Positions 48,718 through 59,079 of a stretch of DNA of 64,000 nucleotides are shown piece by piece (position 1 is the first letter of the stretch; each line of letters begins with the position of its first letter). The notes under the pieces are model-generated. The model was not told where the DNA came from. It worked only from the letters and a program-made list of their open reading frames with translations, and did not search any database. The position numbers were made by a program, and so were the translations under genes. The DNA lies in contig JAGTJL010000011.1 in assembly GCA_020746875.1 (NCBI GenBank), positions 2,170,001 through 2,234,000 of the forward strand, in the 5' to 3' direction. The stretch is from Rhexocercosporidium sp. MPI-PUGE-AT-0058. Taxonomy: Eukaryota; Ascomycota; Leotiomycetes; Helotiales.

Positions 48718-50321
48718 ATGTCGAACACAATACCACTTCTGAACGGGAGAATCACGCTGGACCGAGCCCTGAACAATGACGACAACATACTCAATTAAAT
48801 CGGATATCCTCGACAAAGACAAGAATTCTTCAGTTACTTATTCGCTCACAAGGCCGAGATTGAAGCTATTGTCTCATTCCACCTCGGTGCAGAGAAGTGC
48901 CGAGTTAGTGATGTCCAGACCTGGTTATCTAGCGGCTACGACGTTTGTATACCTGTCTACATTAGCCCACCCTCCAATGTGCGTTCAGTGCTCGTGAGGA
49001 TTCCGCTGCCTTATAAAGTTGGGGAAGCAAAGTCGCCAGGCAATGTGGATGAGAAGCTTCGTTGCGAGGTTGCTTCGTATCTATGGATTCAAGAAAATTG
49101 CCCCGACGTGTCAATACCATATCTATTTGGTTTTGGGTTTTCTAATGGCCAGACTATACGTTCCATCGAACCTGTTTCCATTTCCATTTGGATGTCTGCT
49201 AACCATCTAGCATGTTAGTTCACGGCTCCAGAACAAACATCTCTCTTCATTAGGTCAATGTGGTGTGTAAAAAGGACGCTACTTTCCTGGCTTCGATTTC
49301 CAACTCTATGCCGGTACATTAACCGAAGACATCAGGACGCCCTGGGTACCGGCTCTATTATCATTAGTAGGGTTGCACAGGGGAAATGCTATCCAACACC
49401 TGGGAGACCTTCCGCCACGACAAGACTCGCCGTTCGAACCTTTTCCATGGCTTGGCTCGGATCATCCTATCGCTGAACAAATCCCCTTTGGCAGCTATTG
49501 GGTCTCTGACCCTCAATGATCAAGGCTTTACAACCTTGGCCAACCGTCCTTTGACCCTACAAATTCAATCCTTGGAGAATGAAGGCATCCCAACAACTAT
49601 CGGCAGAGGTTCTACTTATTCAGCTGTGGAACCTTACCTTCTTGATCTTTTGAGTTGTCATGACAATCGCATTTCCTTTCAGCCAAATGCTATCCATGAC
49701 CAAGATGACGGCGAGCAGCAAATGGCCGCTCTGACTATGATGCGTGCAGTCCTTCATCACTTTTGTCCGCGCGATTCTCGTTACAGGCCTTTTGTTTTCA
49801 TTTTTACGGATCTTCATCAGAGTAACATTTTTGTCGATAATAACTGGCATATTACCTCGCTAATCGACTTGGAATGGTCATGCTCCCTGCCGATTCAACT
49901 ACAATGCCCTCCATACTGGCTTTCTGGGCGGGCTATAGATCAGATGGAACTAGGTGAACATCTCGAGGCATTTCATCAACTCGTTTTAGAATACCTAGAA
50001 GCTTTCGAACAAGAAGAGAGGGATATAGCCGGAAAGGGGTTACATCAAGCACCAATACTAAGGAAGTGTTGGGAGAGTGGAAGCTTTTGGTACTTTCATG
50101 CGATAAATAGTCCAAAAGGACTGTGTCGAGTCTTTACCGAGCATATCCAGCGACTCTTTTGTCCACCACACTGCGAAATGCGAATTTTTGATCAAGTTGT
50201 GGCTCCGTACTGGCGTGTTGGTGCAGCAGAGGAGATCAAGAGGAAGATTGAAGAAGAGGAAAGGTACAAGCACCAGTTGAAAGAAGTGTTCAGTGCGGAG
50301 GTGACTCTCCTAAACGCATAA
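48718..50321 (+). pseudogene. Disabled APH/phosphotransferase-like kinase gene
   Basis: The ATG at 48,718 has a good context (CCACCATGT). Exon 1 would be 48,718-49,155 and exon 2 49,219-50,321, together about 513 residues. The fold is aminoglycoside-phosphotransferase/protein-kinase-like: 'FTDLHQSNIFVD' is the catalytic loop (Asp-x-x-x-x-Asn) and 'SLIDLEWS' the metal-binding region. Fungal members are usually uncharacterised. Three lesions are visible: codon 27 is TAA within 'LN*IGYPRQ' (CAA expected); the intron donor reads ATACGT at 49,156 where GTACGT would keep phase 0, while branch-type GCTAAC and acceptor TTAG are intact; and one base is missing near 49,384, in the Lys codon before 'MLSNTWE'. 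The first two are RIP-type changes. From 49,386 a 311-codon frame remains open, so a shortened product is conceivable but lacks the N-lobe. Confidence 0.85.
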
Positions 50322-51668
50322 CCTCAGCTCGCGTCACTCAACGGGACAGATACAATCATGGCCGTGCAAAGCAGGAGATAGCGGGTCTAGGGGCGCAAGA
50401 TACGCAAAATAATTTAGTAGGTTTGTAGGGAATATTTGTAATTGTATGTCTTGTTCAACTCCATATTGGGGCTGAATGAAATCCATTAGTTGGGGGAACT
50501 GAATGTCATTCTTTCGTCTGGATATCTCCGAAAACAATATTATTGTTATCGAAGCTATTGTGAGTTGGACTTGGCAAAGGAACTGAGCTACGTGAGTGGG
50601 GTTGATCGATGCGTAGCAATATTCTGGAAAAGCCATACGCGACAGCATATTGAGGGGTGCGCACAATGCACCATTCTACGTGGCTGGCTGGTCTAAGTTA
50701 CCTCAAACCTGTCTGTAGAGGGTACCTAAAGTAGCAAGTCTATTCCATGTTCTATTTCTCTTGGTACAGACTTTCAGTGAAAGGTAAGCCAAAGCAAAGT
50801 AGAACCTTGGGGTTTTATTGTACATCCCCCGTTATCATCATGATGTCGAATCACCTCCTCCAGCGAGCGAGACAGCGAATGTCAAAAACTATTCGGTGTC
50901 CAATTATATTCTACTCGAGATACCTTGAATTCGCGCTCGCTAATGGCGAGGGCTTCGCAAGCCATTTTATTCCTGATTCCCAGCCCCACAGCGATCGATT
51001 ACCCCGCAATTACTTTGGTGGTGGGAGGGACGAATATTAATCAAATACCTAAACAATTAAGGAATGTAATCAAATGGTGATACGAATAAACGATTGGTGA
51101 GTTCCGTAGGTAAGCAATCCCTAATAATAGGATGAACTGACTAGTGGTGGAACCGTGTGGTGGAAGGAATGGATGTTAGGCTGCTAGCTACTGTAGTATG
51201 ATAAATAGGCTAACTAACTGGCCAAACCGGCCAGCTGGGAACGTTCTGGCATGTTTTGAAGACAATTTACTAAACACAAGTTCACGTCTTCTTATTGAAC
51301 TTGTAGAAACATTTTGGGAACGTTTCTATAACGCTTCCAAATGGGTTAGGATTAGTCCGGGGGGCGAGTCGCCCGCATTGGGAACACCTCAGAAACGTTT
51401 TAGTAACGGTACAGAAATATAATTCTTGGTTCAATTGTTAATATAGACGGGGAAGAAAAGAAATGTGAAAGAATATTTGATGCCTTGAAGATTGCAACAG
51501 GCCAGAGGGGACGCCAAGCAGGCTAGCTAGTTCAACAGTTTCACTTCAGCTGCGGCTGAAAACCCGAAAGCACAACGATAATAGATTGTCCACTCCCTTA
51601 AGATAGTACTGTTTGTTCCCTTCCAAACCATGAGTGGGTTTTGTTAACAAAAATTCTACTTACCCACC
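50322..51668. other. Intergenic region
   Basis: 1.3 kb of island DNA between the kinase relic and the membrane-protein gene. No credible coding frame and no named motif. A small palindrome CTGGCC/GGCCAG lies near 51,220. Confidence 0.5.
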
Positions 51669-53483
51669 ATGGCTCAAAGAAATCGAGTCCGCAAAACAAC
51701 CACAGCCCTATTCACACAGTTTCCTGCAAACGGGCGAATTCCCTTCAAGCAAATTCTACAAGCGACTTGGGTTGCAACGTTTGCTCTCTTTATCGGAATC
51801 TGCTTTGTCCTTGCAGTCGCCTTTTCCGCAGATGGAAAGCCCACGAGTAGCAACAAGTGGTATGAATACACTCCGACTTTTATTGCTTTGGGAGCAGTCG
51901 TACTTCGAGGTTCGGTCGCTGCTTTACTCGGGATTACGCTTTATCAAAACCTGTGGCAGAATGTTGCCGCGCCGGCCAAGGATAACGAGGAGCCGCGCGT
52001 TGAGACAGGAGGGGAGGGAGGCATCTCGATAAAGAGGGTTGAGTCGCTGCACTTGGCTTCGCGTTTGGCGGTCGGCATGTTAGCCTATCCGTTGTTCAGG
52101 GCTGGCTGGATAATTGGTTTTCTGGGACTTGCCGTCACCTCTGCTGTCCAGCCTGTTCTGCAGTCCGCCATTACTGTCAGGCAAGAGAGGCAGATCGTTC
52201 CTATGGGTTTACCGATATATCACCCTCAATTCAACGGGTCGCTTGCCCAAAGCGACACAGCAGCAATGAATGCAGCGGGTCCGACGACAATATCGAGGAG
52301 GTCTGCAGTCGCAGCTCTGATGGGAGAGAAAAGCGGACTTCGTTACACAGATGCCAATGTTACTGGTATTGCAAATTTTGGCCCTGTCAACTACCTCGAC
52401 GTTAGCTGTAACATTGAAGCTGTCCCTGGAAACAAATCCAATCTAAACGGCTGGGACCTATACAATTTCACCTACCGATATCCAGATGCGGAACACGTTT
52501 CGGATGATCCGAGGTTTGATTTGACCCAATTCCGAGAAGTATCCAATATCTCGGTCCTGGATAACGGAGTTGAAATTTCGTTGACTGCCAAATCAAAGGT
52601 AGAAGTGCAAGCCGTCATCTTCAATAATACACACTACCTTAGGCACCTATGCATGGTTCAAACCGCGATTGGGAGCTGTGCCACCCATATTACGACCGGT
52701 ACTGGAAGCATGGGCGACCTTGTCTGCCTGAGAGATCAGTTTATTGATGTCGATAGCGACCTCGAGAAGGCAGGTTCATTCTATGGACCAGCTGGTGGAG
52801 TGATATCTCTATTCGGCTCTTTTTTGGAAGTATTTGTCGGGAAAGCGGTGCTCAGTATACGTGGCAGACTTAACCCTGGTCAATCTCTATTTGTGATGGG
52901 AACTCTGGTCGCGGATACAGATAAAACGCTTATCATGCCGTCAGATCTCTTGTCACATATGCAGCGAGTGCTCTGGGTCACGCCTTTGCTCGCAAAATTC
53001 GGTACTCCAGAACAAGAAGCACTAAACGTCACAATGTCCGTCTTGGATGAGCGTAACGTAGTTGTCTACAAAATCGACAAGCCGCGAATCATCGTCACAG
53101 TTGCCGTCCTCCTTGTCATCGGTCTCGGATGTTTGGTCTATCTATCACTTTGCAATAGCGGAGCTTGCGGACGTCTCACAAGGGACAGCTTGGTTCATTC
53201 CCTTACAGTGGCGGGCCCAAATGGCCCTGCGATCAAGGGGGCGTGTTTGGCTTCTTTGGACGAGATATTGGATCAAGCGGGAGGTGAGAAACTCAAGTTT
53301 GGTGTGCTTCTAGAGGCGACGGGCTCGGTAAACGGACATCTTGGGTTTGCAGAGCAGCCTCTCGCTCCAGGATCTCACGAGAGTTCACCAGTTACAACTG
53401 TGGGAAAGCCGGTGCCAGGGAGGTGGTATGGGGGTGAAGGTGGCCTTAGATCGCTAACCTTAAGAAAGCCGACGAACACCTGA
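51669..53483 (+). CDS. Four-TM membrane protein of unknown function
   Basis: One intact 604-residue frame starts with ATG in a good context (ACCATGG). Predicted membrane segments are at about 31-53 ('WVATFALFIGICFVLAV'), 69-92, 128-165 and 473-495 ('IIVTVAVLLVIGLGCLVYL'). Between TM3 and TM4 lies a 300-residue, probably extracytoplasmic domain. It has six Asn-x-Ser/Thr sites (about 230, 255, 266, 293, 319, 453) and several Cys, followed by a Gly/Pro-rich cytoplasmic tail of about 105 residues. I do not recognise the family. The arrangement recalls lineage-specific fungal plasma-membrane proteins. No introns and no RIP damage are visible. Neighbours are unrelated. Confidence 0.8.
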   Translation: MAQRNRVRKTTTALFTQFPANGRIPFKQILQATWVATFALFIGICFVLAVAFSADGKPTSSNKWYEYTPTFIALGAVVLRGSVAALLGITLYQNLWQNVAAPAKDNEEPRVETGGEGGISIKRVESLHLASRLAVGMLAYPLFRAGWIIGFLGLAVTSAVQPVLQSAITVRQERQIVPMGLPIYHPQFNGSLAQSDTAAMNAAGPTTISRRSAVAALMGEKSGLRYTDANVTGIANFGPVNYLDVSCNIEAVPGNKSNLNGWDLYNFTYRYPDAEHVSDDPRFDLTQFREVSNISVLDNGVEISLTAKSKVEVQAVIFNNTHYLRHLCMVQTAIGSCATHITTGTGSMGDLVCLRDQFIDVDSDLEKAGSFYGPAGGVISLFGSFLEVFVGKAVLSIRGRLNPGQSLFVMGTLVADTDKTLIMPSDLLSHMQRVLWVTPLLAKFGTPEQEALNVTMSVLDERNVVVYKIDKPRIIVTVAVLLVIGLGCLVYLSLCNSGACGRLTRDSLVHSLTVAGPNGPAIKGACLASLDEILDQAGGEKLKFGVLLEATGSVNGHLGFAEQPLAPGSHESSPVTTVGKPVPGRWYGGEGGLRSLTLRKPTNT

Positions 53484-54386
53484 CGACGATTTAAGGAAAG
53501 TTTAGGGCGCCACTTGCAGATAATTATAGCATGAGGTAGCAGGCTAGTAGCGAGAGTCTTTCAAATTGCAATATCTTCACTGCTACCAATCTTGCAACCT
53601 GTCTGGAGAGCCCCCCAAGATTTTGGCCCCCCACCTTGAGACAGTATTGTGATCTGATGTTAAGCTTGCGCTCACATCACGATGTTCTGTAGACAAGTTT
53701 TATTTCACTTAAAAAAAATTAGCGCAATTGACTATGCCCACCTTTACTTCAACTTTATCTATTTTATGTTTACCTTGAATTCGCGGTGTTTATAAAATAA
53801 GCGAAATCAAGGATTTTGAAGAATTCGCGCCAGCGAGGCTGACTTGCAGCAGCGCCACATTTACAGGTTTTTACATTTGTCTACGCCATATCTTTAAATG
53901 CGACTCAAACAACTTTTTGAAAAAGGGAAACATAATATTCAAATGGGCATAATTAATTCGATTTATCGCACGTCTCTTGTGATGTTTTAATACTGAAATT
54001 TTGTGTTCGGTGGTTGAGCTCTTGCTCAGCCCCATCTTGGCGTGGCTAGTTGTGACAGCTGAGAAGCCAGGCAGGCCTGGTGGTGGCTTTGCAGCACCCT
54101 CCCAGCCTCCAGCCAGCGAGGCAGCAAGCAACCTTCACCATTAATTACTCTTTCAACTTCCCCTTCTCGATTTCTATTCGGAAAGCGGACTTACTTTGCT
54201 ATCTCGTTCTGCTCTCACGTCCCATCATACAAATCCTTCCGCACGTGCAATCTTTCTTGCTGCTGTGGCCTTGGAAGGCTGAGAGTCCTTCCAGGTTGTC
54301 TTCGTCCTGTGTAGTACCAAACAGTCCCCTTCAAATACACCAACTCTCCTTGACCCTGATTAGAATCACCGACCTCACGCTCCAGC
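53484..54386. other. Intergenic region upstream of 2EXR-like gene
   Basis: 0.9 kb without a credible gene. The last 250 bp are CT-rich on the plus strand (for example around 54,150-54,180), a common feature upstream of fungal genes. Confidence 0.5.
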
Positions 54387-55184
54387 ATGTCCCAATCAGG
54401 ACAATCTCAGCCATCCTTCGACACTCTGCCTGGTGAAATCCGCAACCAGGTATTCGCCCTTTGCATCCGGCACGCCCTCTCCCACCCCAATGCCGGCAAA
54501 CCAAAATGGCCTGACACAAGACTACCATTCTCCCAATGGCACCCTCCACCCCGGAAATGGTTGACAGCCGCAGTCTACTCCCCCTCCAGCGATACAGGTT
54601 ATCTAAAGCTGCGCGGAATCGGACCACTTCCTGTTCTTCTCGTCAATAAGCAGACCTACGCTGAAGTCTCCTCTCTAGTCTTTGCTCTCGTCGACTCAGT
54701 CGCAATCGGAGCTTTCATGCCGCAGTATCTAGACGACAATCCCATTCAGAGGTGGATGTCTGCATACAACCTCGTCGAAGAACGACCAGATCTGCAAAAA
54801 TTGGCAAAACACGCAAATATCATCCTTCCTAGAACACGAGGTGAACTTCTGATCCGAGCCTACGAATCGTGCAGAGGAATACATCGCCCCCAAACGCCAA
54901 GAAAAAATAATGCGTGGCCCATTATTCCTTCCCTTCACAAGTTCTTGGACAAGTTCGAGAGTCTTGAAAGCTTGACAATCGTTCTCATCGCCGACACGCA
55001 GGAAGCACCGGATTTCAAGACTTTTTTGCCGTTATGGAGGAAATTTGGCGATCGATTGACGGTGAAATTTGAGGAACGAGCTATCGAGAGGCATATTCAT
55101 TCTTTCCATACCTATGATCAGTTCTCTTGTTCTTGGAAAGAGGCGTGGGAAAGGTGCTTGGCGGAGCGGAGGAATGAAAGTTGA
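54387..55184 (+). CDS. 2EXR/F-box-like domain protein
   Basis: An intact 265-residue frame. The N-terminus 'FDTLPGEIRNQVFALC' (about residues 11-26) followed by 'PLPVLLVNKQTYAEVSSLVF' (about 81-100) is the signature of the large fungal family annotated as 2EXR or F-box-like. The middle and C-terminus ('SLHKFLDKFESLESLTIVL') resemble the usual helix/strand scaffold. F-box proteins recruit substrates to ubiquitin ligases, but no Skp1-binding test is possible from sequence, so the role is open. The start is the first ATG of the frame. No introns needed, no damage seen. Confidence 0.8.
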   Translation: MSQSGQSQPSFDTLPGEIRNQVFALCIRHALSHPNAGKPKWPDTRLPFSQWHPPPRKWLTAAVYSPSSDTGYLKLRGIGPLPVLLVNKQTYAEVSSLVFALVDSVAIGAFMPQYLDDNPIQRWMSAYNLVEERPDLQKLAKHANIILPRTRGELLIRAYESCRGIHRPQTPRKNNAWPIIPSLHKFLDKFESLESLTIVLIADTQEAPDFKTFLPLWRKFGDRLTVKFEERAIERHIHSFHTYDQFSCSWKEAWERCLAERRNES

Positions 55185-55394
55185 TTTTGAACAACACCGA
55201 AAAGCGGTTCTACTGGGTAAACCAATAGAATGGACACGCTTAGTGTTGTCAGTTCATGTATCCCAGACCGACACTTCCGTCTATTCGAATCACTATCATC
55301 TCCCAAGTTCTTTAGCTTCCACCAAATCTGTATGTTTTCCACTTCCTTCTTCATTCAACTGTCGTTGTAAAGTAATAATCCCATGTCCTTCCTC

Positions 55395-55893
55395 TCAATG
55401 CCACCCCTCCCTCCCCAATTCAAAATGAATGCCAAATCTCCAAAACCAACACTTCAAATCCCACTTCTGCCCACACTCCTCACCGACCCCATTCCAAAGG
55501 TTCTCAAACTCTCTGCATTATGCTCCTAGATATCGACTTCAAGTTTCGTCGTTCTCTTCACATTCGCACCCTTCCTCTACTCAGCGTCCAAATGTCCCGT
55601 CATCCTCCCCGTCCACATCACGCCAAGTTCATCTCTTAATAGCCCCTTCATAAATGTCCTAAGCAACATCTTCCGCTCGTCAGGTGCCAAAACATGAATC
55701 AAATGCGTCACAGCAAGCACATCAATCTTGCCCTCCAATCCCGCCAAGTTCCTTCCTCCCTCCAAAATATCCACCTTGATAAATTGCTCTTTATGAATGA
55801 GATTCTCGTCGAGGAAAAGTTTATGCCTACACTCAAAATATTCTCCTCTCAGATTTGTGCCATAGACAGAAGAAGGCGGTGCACCTCTTTTGT
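55395..55893 (-). pseudogene. Truncated SAM-dependent methyltransferase remnant
   Basis: Minus-strand text reads 'GAPPSSVYGTNLRGEYF' (55,890 downward; the family has G-V-D-L-R there), 'LFLDENLIHKEQFIKVDILE', 'LEGKIDVLAVTHLIHVLAPD' (class I methyltransferase motif region) and 'GVMWTGRMTGHLDAE'. After a stop come 'EHNAESLRT', a frameshift near 55,490 and 'WNGVGEECGQKWDLKCWF' before TGA at 55,395. The N-terminal half with the glycine-rich SAM loop is missing, because sequence right of 55,893 turns AT-rich and unrelated. It is a clearly broken member of a fungal methyltransferase family often tied to secondary metabolism, though that link is not shown here. Confidence 0.75.
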
Positions 55894-56208
55894 AATTATT
55901 ATACTATACAAGTTAAGGATATAATACTTAATAATCCTCAAGTTGTTAAAGAAAAGAACCTCGGCTAATATCAAGTGAAGAAACAACGAATTAAGCACCA
56001 CATAACCATATCGTAATAATAACCTTTATTATCTTTATCAAATATTATACCTTCAAGCTTTGCTTATAACACTTAATTTACAAAACAGCTTTCAAACCTC
56101 AATTATAAAAAGGAGGCTTCGAGTCCACCACTTCATAAAGTATCATTGGTATTAAACATCAGTCTCCTCTCACATGAATTAACTCCCAGACTTCTATAAC
56201 ACCCCTAC

Positions 56209-57055
56209 TTAATAATCCCCGCTAGCCATCTCGTGCCTCTGCGCAGCAGGATAAGCTCCCAACTCCGCAGGCCTCCTCGTATCGTTTAGCTCCTTCGCCG
56301 TGAGCGGTTTGTCCGCAGCAACCTTACTCGCTTCCTCGGCTCGAGTAGCGGCACGTTTGCCTCGCCGAAATATATATAGGCCAAGAAGCGCGAGGATAGC
56401 TATACCACCTGCGGCGGCACCGACACCGATGCCTGCTTTGGCGCCCGTACTGAGACTGCTACCTGTTGATGGAGTTTGGGTGTTGATGGGAGTGCTGCTC
56501 GTAGTTGTAGCCGGAGGGAGAGAAGTACTGGATGCTTGGCTGCTTGACTGTGTTGATGAGGATGTCGTTGATATCGATGTCGAGGAAGAGGTGACAGCTT
56601 GACGACTCAAATCGATGGTGAAGAACGATTCTGCTTGCGAAAAGATTGAGTCGTTGGCCGTGAGAACGATTTCGAGATCATAGAAAGGATACACGGGAAG
56701 TATGGTTGGGATAGTCCAGTTGAAGCTCCCTACGTTGCGGTGGATGCCAGCTGTGTTTTGATCAACGACACATTCATCCACAATTTCTTGGGGCTCCCTT
56801 ACTCGCAATATCCGGGGCGATCGTTACGTTTGACTCGCCGCCGAGGAGTCTAATAGAGACCACACCAGAGGGACCGCTGTTGCCTGGCACCCAGGTTATG
56901 TTCATTGATGACCCTGCAGTGAAGTTGGATCTCACGGAGCCATTATACGGCGGTGGGCTCGTGAAAGTGATGAAGTCTGGCGTTTCCACATTGTCTGCGC
57001 ACACCAAAAGTGTTCGCGCAAGCAGCTGAAATGCTATTGCACTATATGTTAGCAT
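56209..57055 (-). CDS. Kre9/KNH-like Ser/Thr-rich surface protein
   Basis: Two exons (57,055-56,803; 56,750-56,209) around a 52-nt GTAAGG...CACAG intron give 264 residues. Residues 1-20 look like a signal peptide ('MLTYSAIAFQ' then 'LLARTLLVCA'). Residues 27-130 match the Kre9/KNH1 N-terminal domain (Ser-Thr-rich membrane family): 'FITFTSPPPYNGS', 'GSSMNITW', 'VSIRLL', 'NVTIAPDIA', 'NVGSFNWTIPT', 'YDLEI', 'ESFFTIDL'. A Ser/Thr stretch follows (about 137-185), then a single membrane helix ('AGIGVGAAAGGIAILALLGL', about 190-210), basic stop-transfer residues and a 50-residue cytoplasmic tail. It is likely a glycosylated cell-surface protein; a wall role is inferred from the family. An in-frame ATG at 57,151 exists but would destroy the signal peptide. 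Confidence 0.82.
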
Positions 57056-58007
57056 CGTTGCATGATAGAAGACAACATCAACAGAAAAACGCGGAACCCC
57101 GAAAGTGCGCTCTCTCTCATATATAAGCTCAACCGTTCGCAGGGTTATCATTGGAGGGTAGCATCTAGACTATCTAGAGACCTATTTCAGGTTCAGGTCT
57201 TCATGGGGTACCGTGTCGCATCATGAATGGTGGTCAATTGTTCATGGACATGATTCGCTGTCTGAACGCCTGGCCACGAAATTTCCCGCTTCGAGAAAGG
57301 CGACGATGCGAGTCTTCGGGATAGGAGTCGGAGTCGGAGAATCGCGAACGAGATTTGGAATTCGAGGGCTTACGCCAATTGAAAGCTTTTGCTGACAGAA
57401 CGAGAGGGAGCATGAAAAGTCAAACTCAATATCATTGAGGGCTTATGAAACTCTCGCATTTCTTTCACTTGGGAGGGCTGTCGTAGAGACGCTGCGGGAC
57501 AGGTAGAATTGCGACTAGCTTGAAAATTTCGAGCAGGATCTAGGTCGATGGGGACAGCTTTGCAAAGATGCGGCGGATCTTGAAGCCTATCCCATCAACC
57601 GCCATCGCTTGCGACTTTTAGCGCCAAACAGTAGAGGGGCTGCATCAAGCGGAATACGTCGAATCTGCTAAAGAAAATTACATGATTAAATTCCACGGCA
57701 TCGAAACACTAAGACATACTATTATAATCAACTATAAGAGCAGAAAGAATAGTGGTTGTGCTGCTTGATAGAAAGTATCTTCAATAAGCGAGGACAAAAC
57801 GACGCTAAAAGTCGTTTACGGCGGTCGATGGGATAAAGATGCATCGAATTTGATGTGGGGTGTTGTGAATAACGAATACACCTCAAGAGAACAAGGACGT
57901 ATAAATAAGGATACCCTGATCCGCTTCCAGGAACTCGCATCAACTCTGGTCGGCTACGCAAATAATCTGTTCGGTGCAGAAGAATTTAATGACAGGAGGT
58001 TAGCCTA
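57056..58007. other. Intergenic region at right edge of island 3
   Basis: 0.95 kb including the Kre9-like gene promoter. No credible gene. It ends at the TA that borders the Fot1-like terminus (58,006-58,007). Confidence 0.5.
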
Positions 58008-58215
58008 ACATCGCACCCCACCATTCCGCCCACCTCGCTTAACTCACCGCTATATCTACTTACTAACTTAATTACTCCTTAATTGTTTAACTAATTTTTT
58101 TTAAAATTTAGAATGCGATTTGTTCTTATTATAAAGCTTTAATATATCGAGTAAGATATTATATATGCGCTTATAGAAATCGCAAACAGTAAGTTATTAC
58201 GAAAGGCATCGCTGT
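58008..58215 (+). mobile_element. Fot1/pogo-like transposon end, copy C
   Basis: Starting right after TA at 58,006, ACATCGCACCCCACC continues into the reverse complement of the terminus of copies A and B ('CCGCCCACCTCGCTTAACTC'). The start of the transposase region follows, heavily mutated. Homology stops near 58,215, where other repeat sequence begins. Confidence 0.7.
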
Positions 58216-58310
58216 TACGGACATCCCAAACGAATGCCAAGCCAGGAAGGAATGTTCCAAGGGATCAGCATAGTCCTAGGAACTAAGTAGTCCTTAAGAA
58301 GGCGGCTCCC

Positions 58311-58626
58311 TGTAACATAGCAAGCACTTACTTATACGTAATATTATAATAAAATATAATCACGGGCTATATAATCACGTAATAAATCCCTAAATCCTTA
58401 GATTTCTTAAGATATAAAAAGATCTAAAGGATTTAAAAGATTTAATCGAAAGTTTTATATAAAACTAATATATTTACTATTAAATAAGAGCTTCGTGCTT
58501 AACTGAAAATAACATCTTATTTATATTAATTATTATTTTTCCTCGTACATAATATACTTACTTTTTAATTATTAAAATTAATATAAACCCTTGTATTTAT
58601 ACCGAATAAATATACGGACCGTAATA
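58311..58626 (+). repeat. LTR-like repeat, family L2, copy 2
   Basis: About 316 bp from TGTAACATAG to GACCGTAATA, aligned with 20,241-20,571 through 'TTAAATAAGAGCTTCGTGC'. It is RIP-mutated. No matching 5-bp flanks are visible and no internal retroelement region is attached. Confidence 0.65.
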
Positions 58627-59079
58627 CTTAAACACTTTTTTAACAGAAGTATCGACTTACGTATATTATATTACCTTTTATTACTAAAGAATAAGTACTT
58701 AGCTTAAGAAGTAATATTATCGGTATACTTTTATTATTAGTTCTTCAGGAAAAAGAGCGAAGTATTATTAACGACGATGTGAGAATAGGCGAGCCAATCA
58801 GAATGAGGAAGCGCAGTAAGTGAGGACACGTGATCAAAGAGAGAGAATTGCTTGCTTGCTTAAAGAGCTAGAAGAGCTCTTCGGTAGTTATATACAAAAT
58901 AATAGCTTCTCTAAAAGCTTCTACGACTACGTAACTGATTACGTAACTTATACGAGCTACGTAATTAAATACGAGCGTAATTTCCCTGAATACGAAGGTA
59001 ATTTCCGGGCCGCGTAAGCAGTAGAAACCCCTTCGGCTATTCTAGGGTAGAATCGGCACGAGTTACCGAAGTGAAATCC
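58627..59079. other. Mixed tract left of hAT remnant
   Basis: About 450 bp. 58,760-59,040 is less AT-rich and carries several TACGTAA/TACGAG-type repeats (58,920-58,985). A 65-codon frame is open there, but nothing identifies it. Confidence 0.4.

Noticed and set aside
49156..49218. Possible AT-AC (U12-type) intron in the kinase gene
   Set aside because: It begins ATACGT, not the U12 ATATCCTT, and ends in AG with an ordinary branch-type sequence; a mutated GT donor explains it better.
58820..59017. 65-codon frame near the right AT block
   Set aside because: Made largely of TACGTAA-type repeats; no domain and no support.
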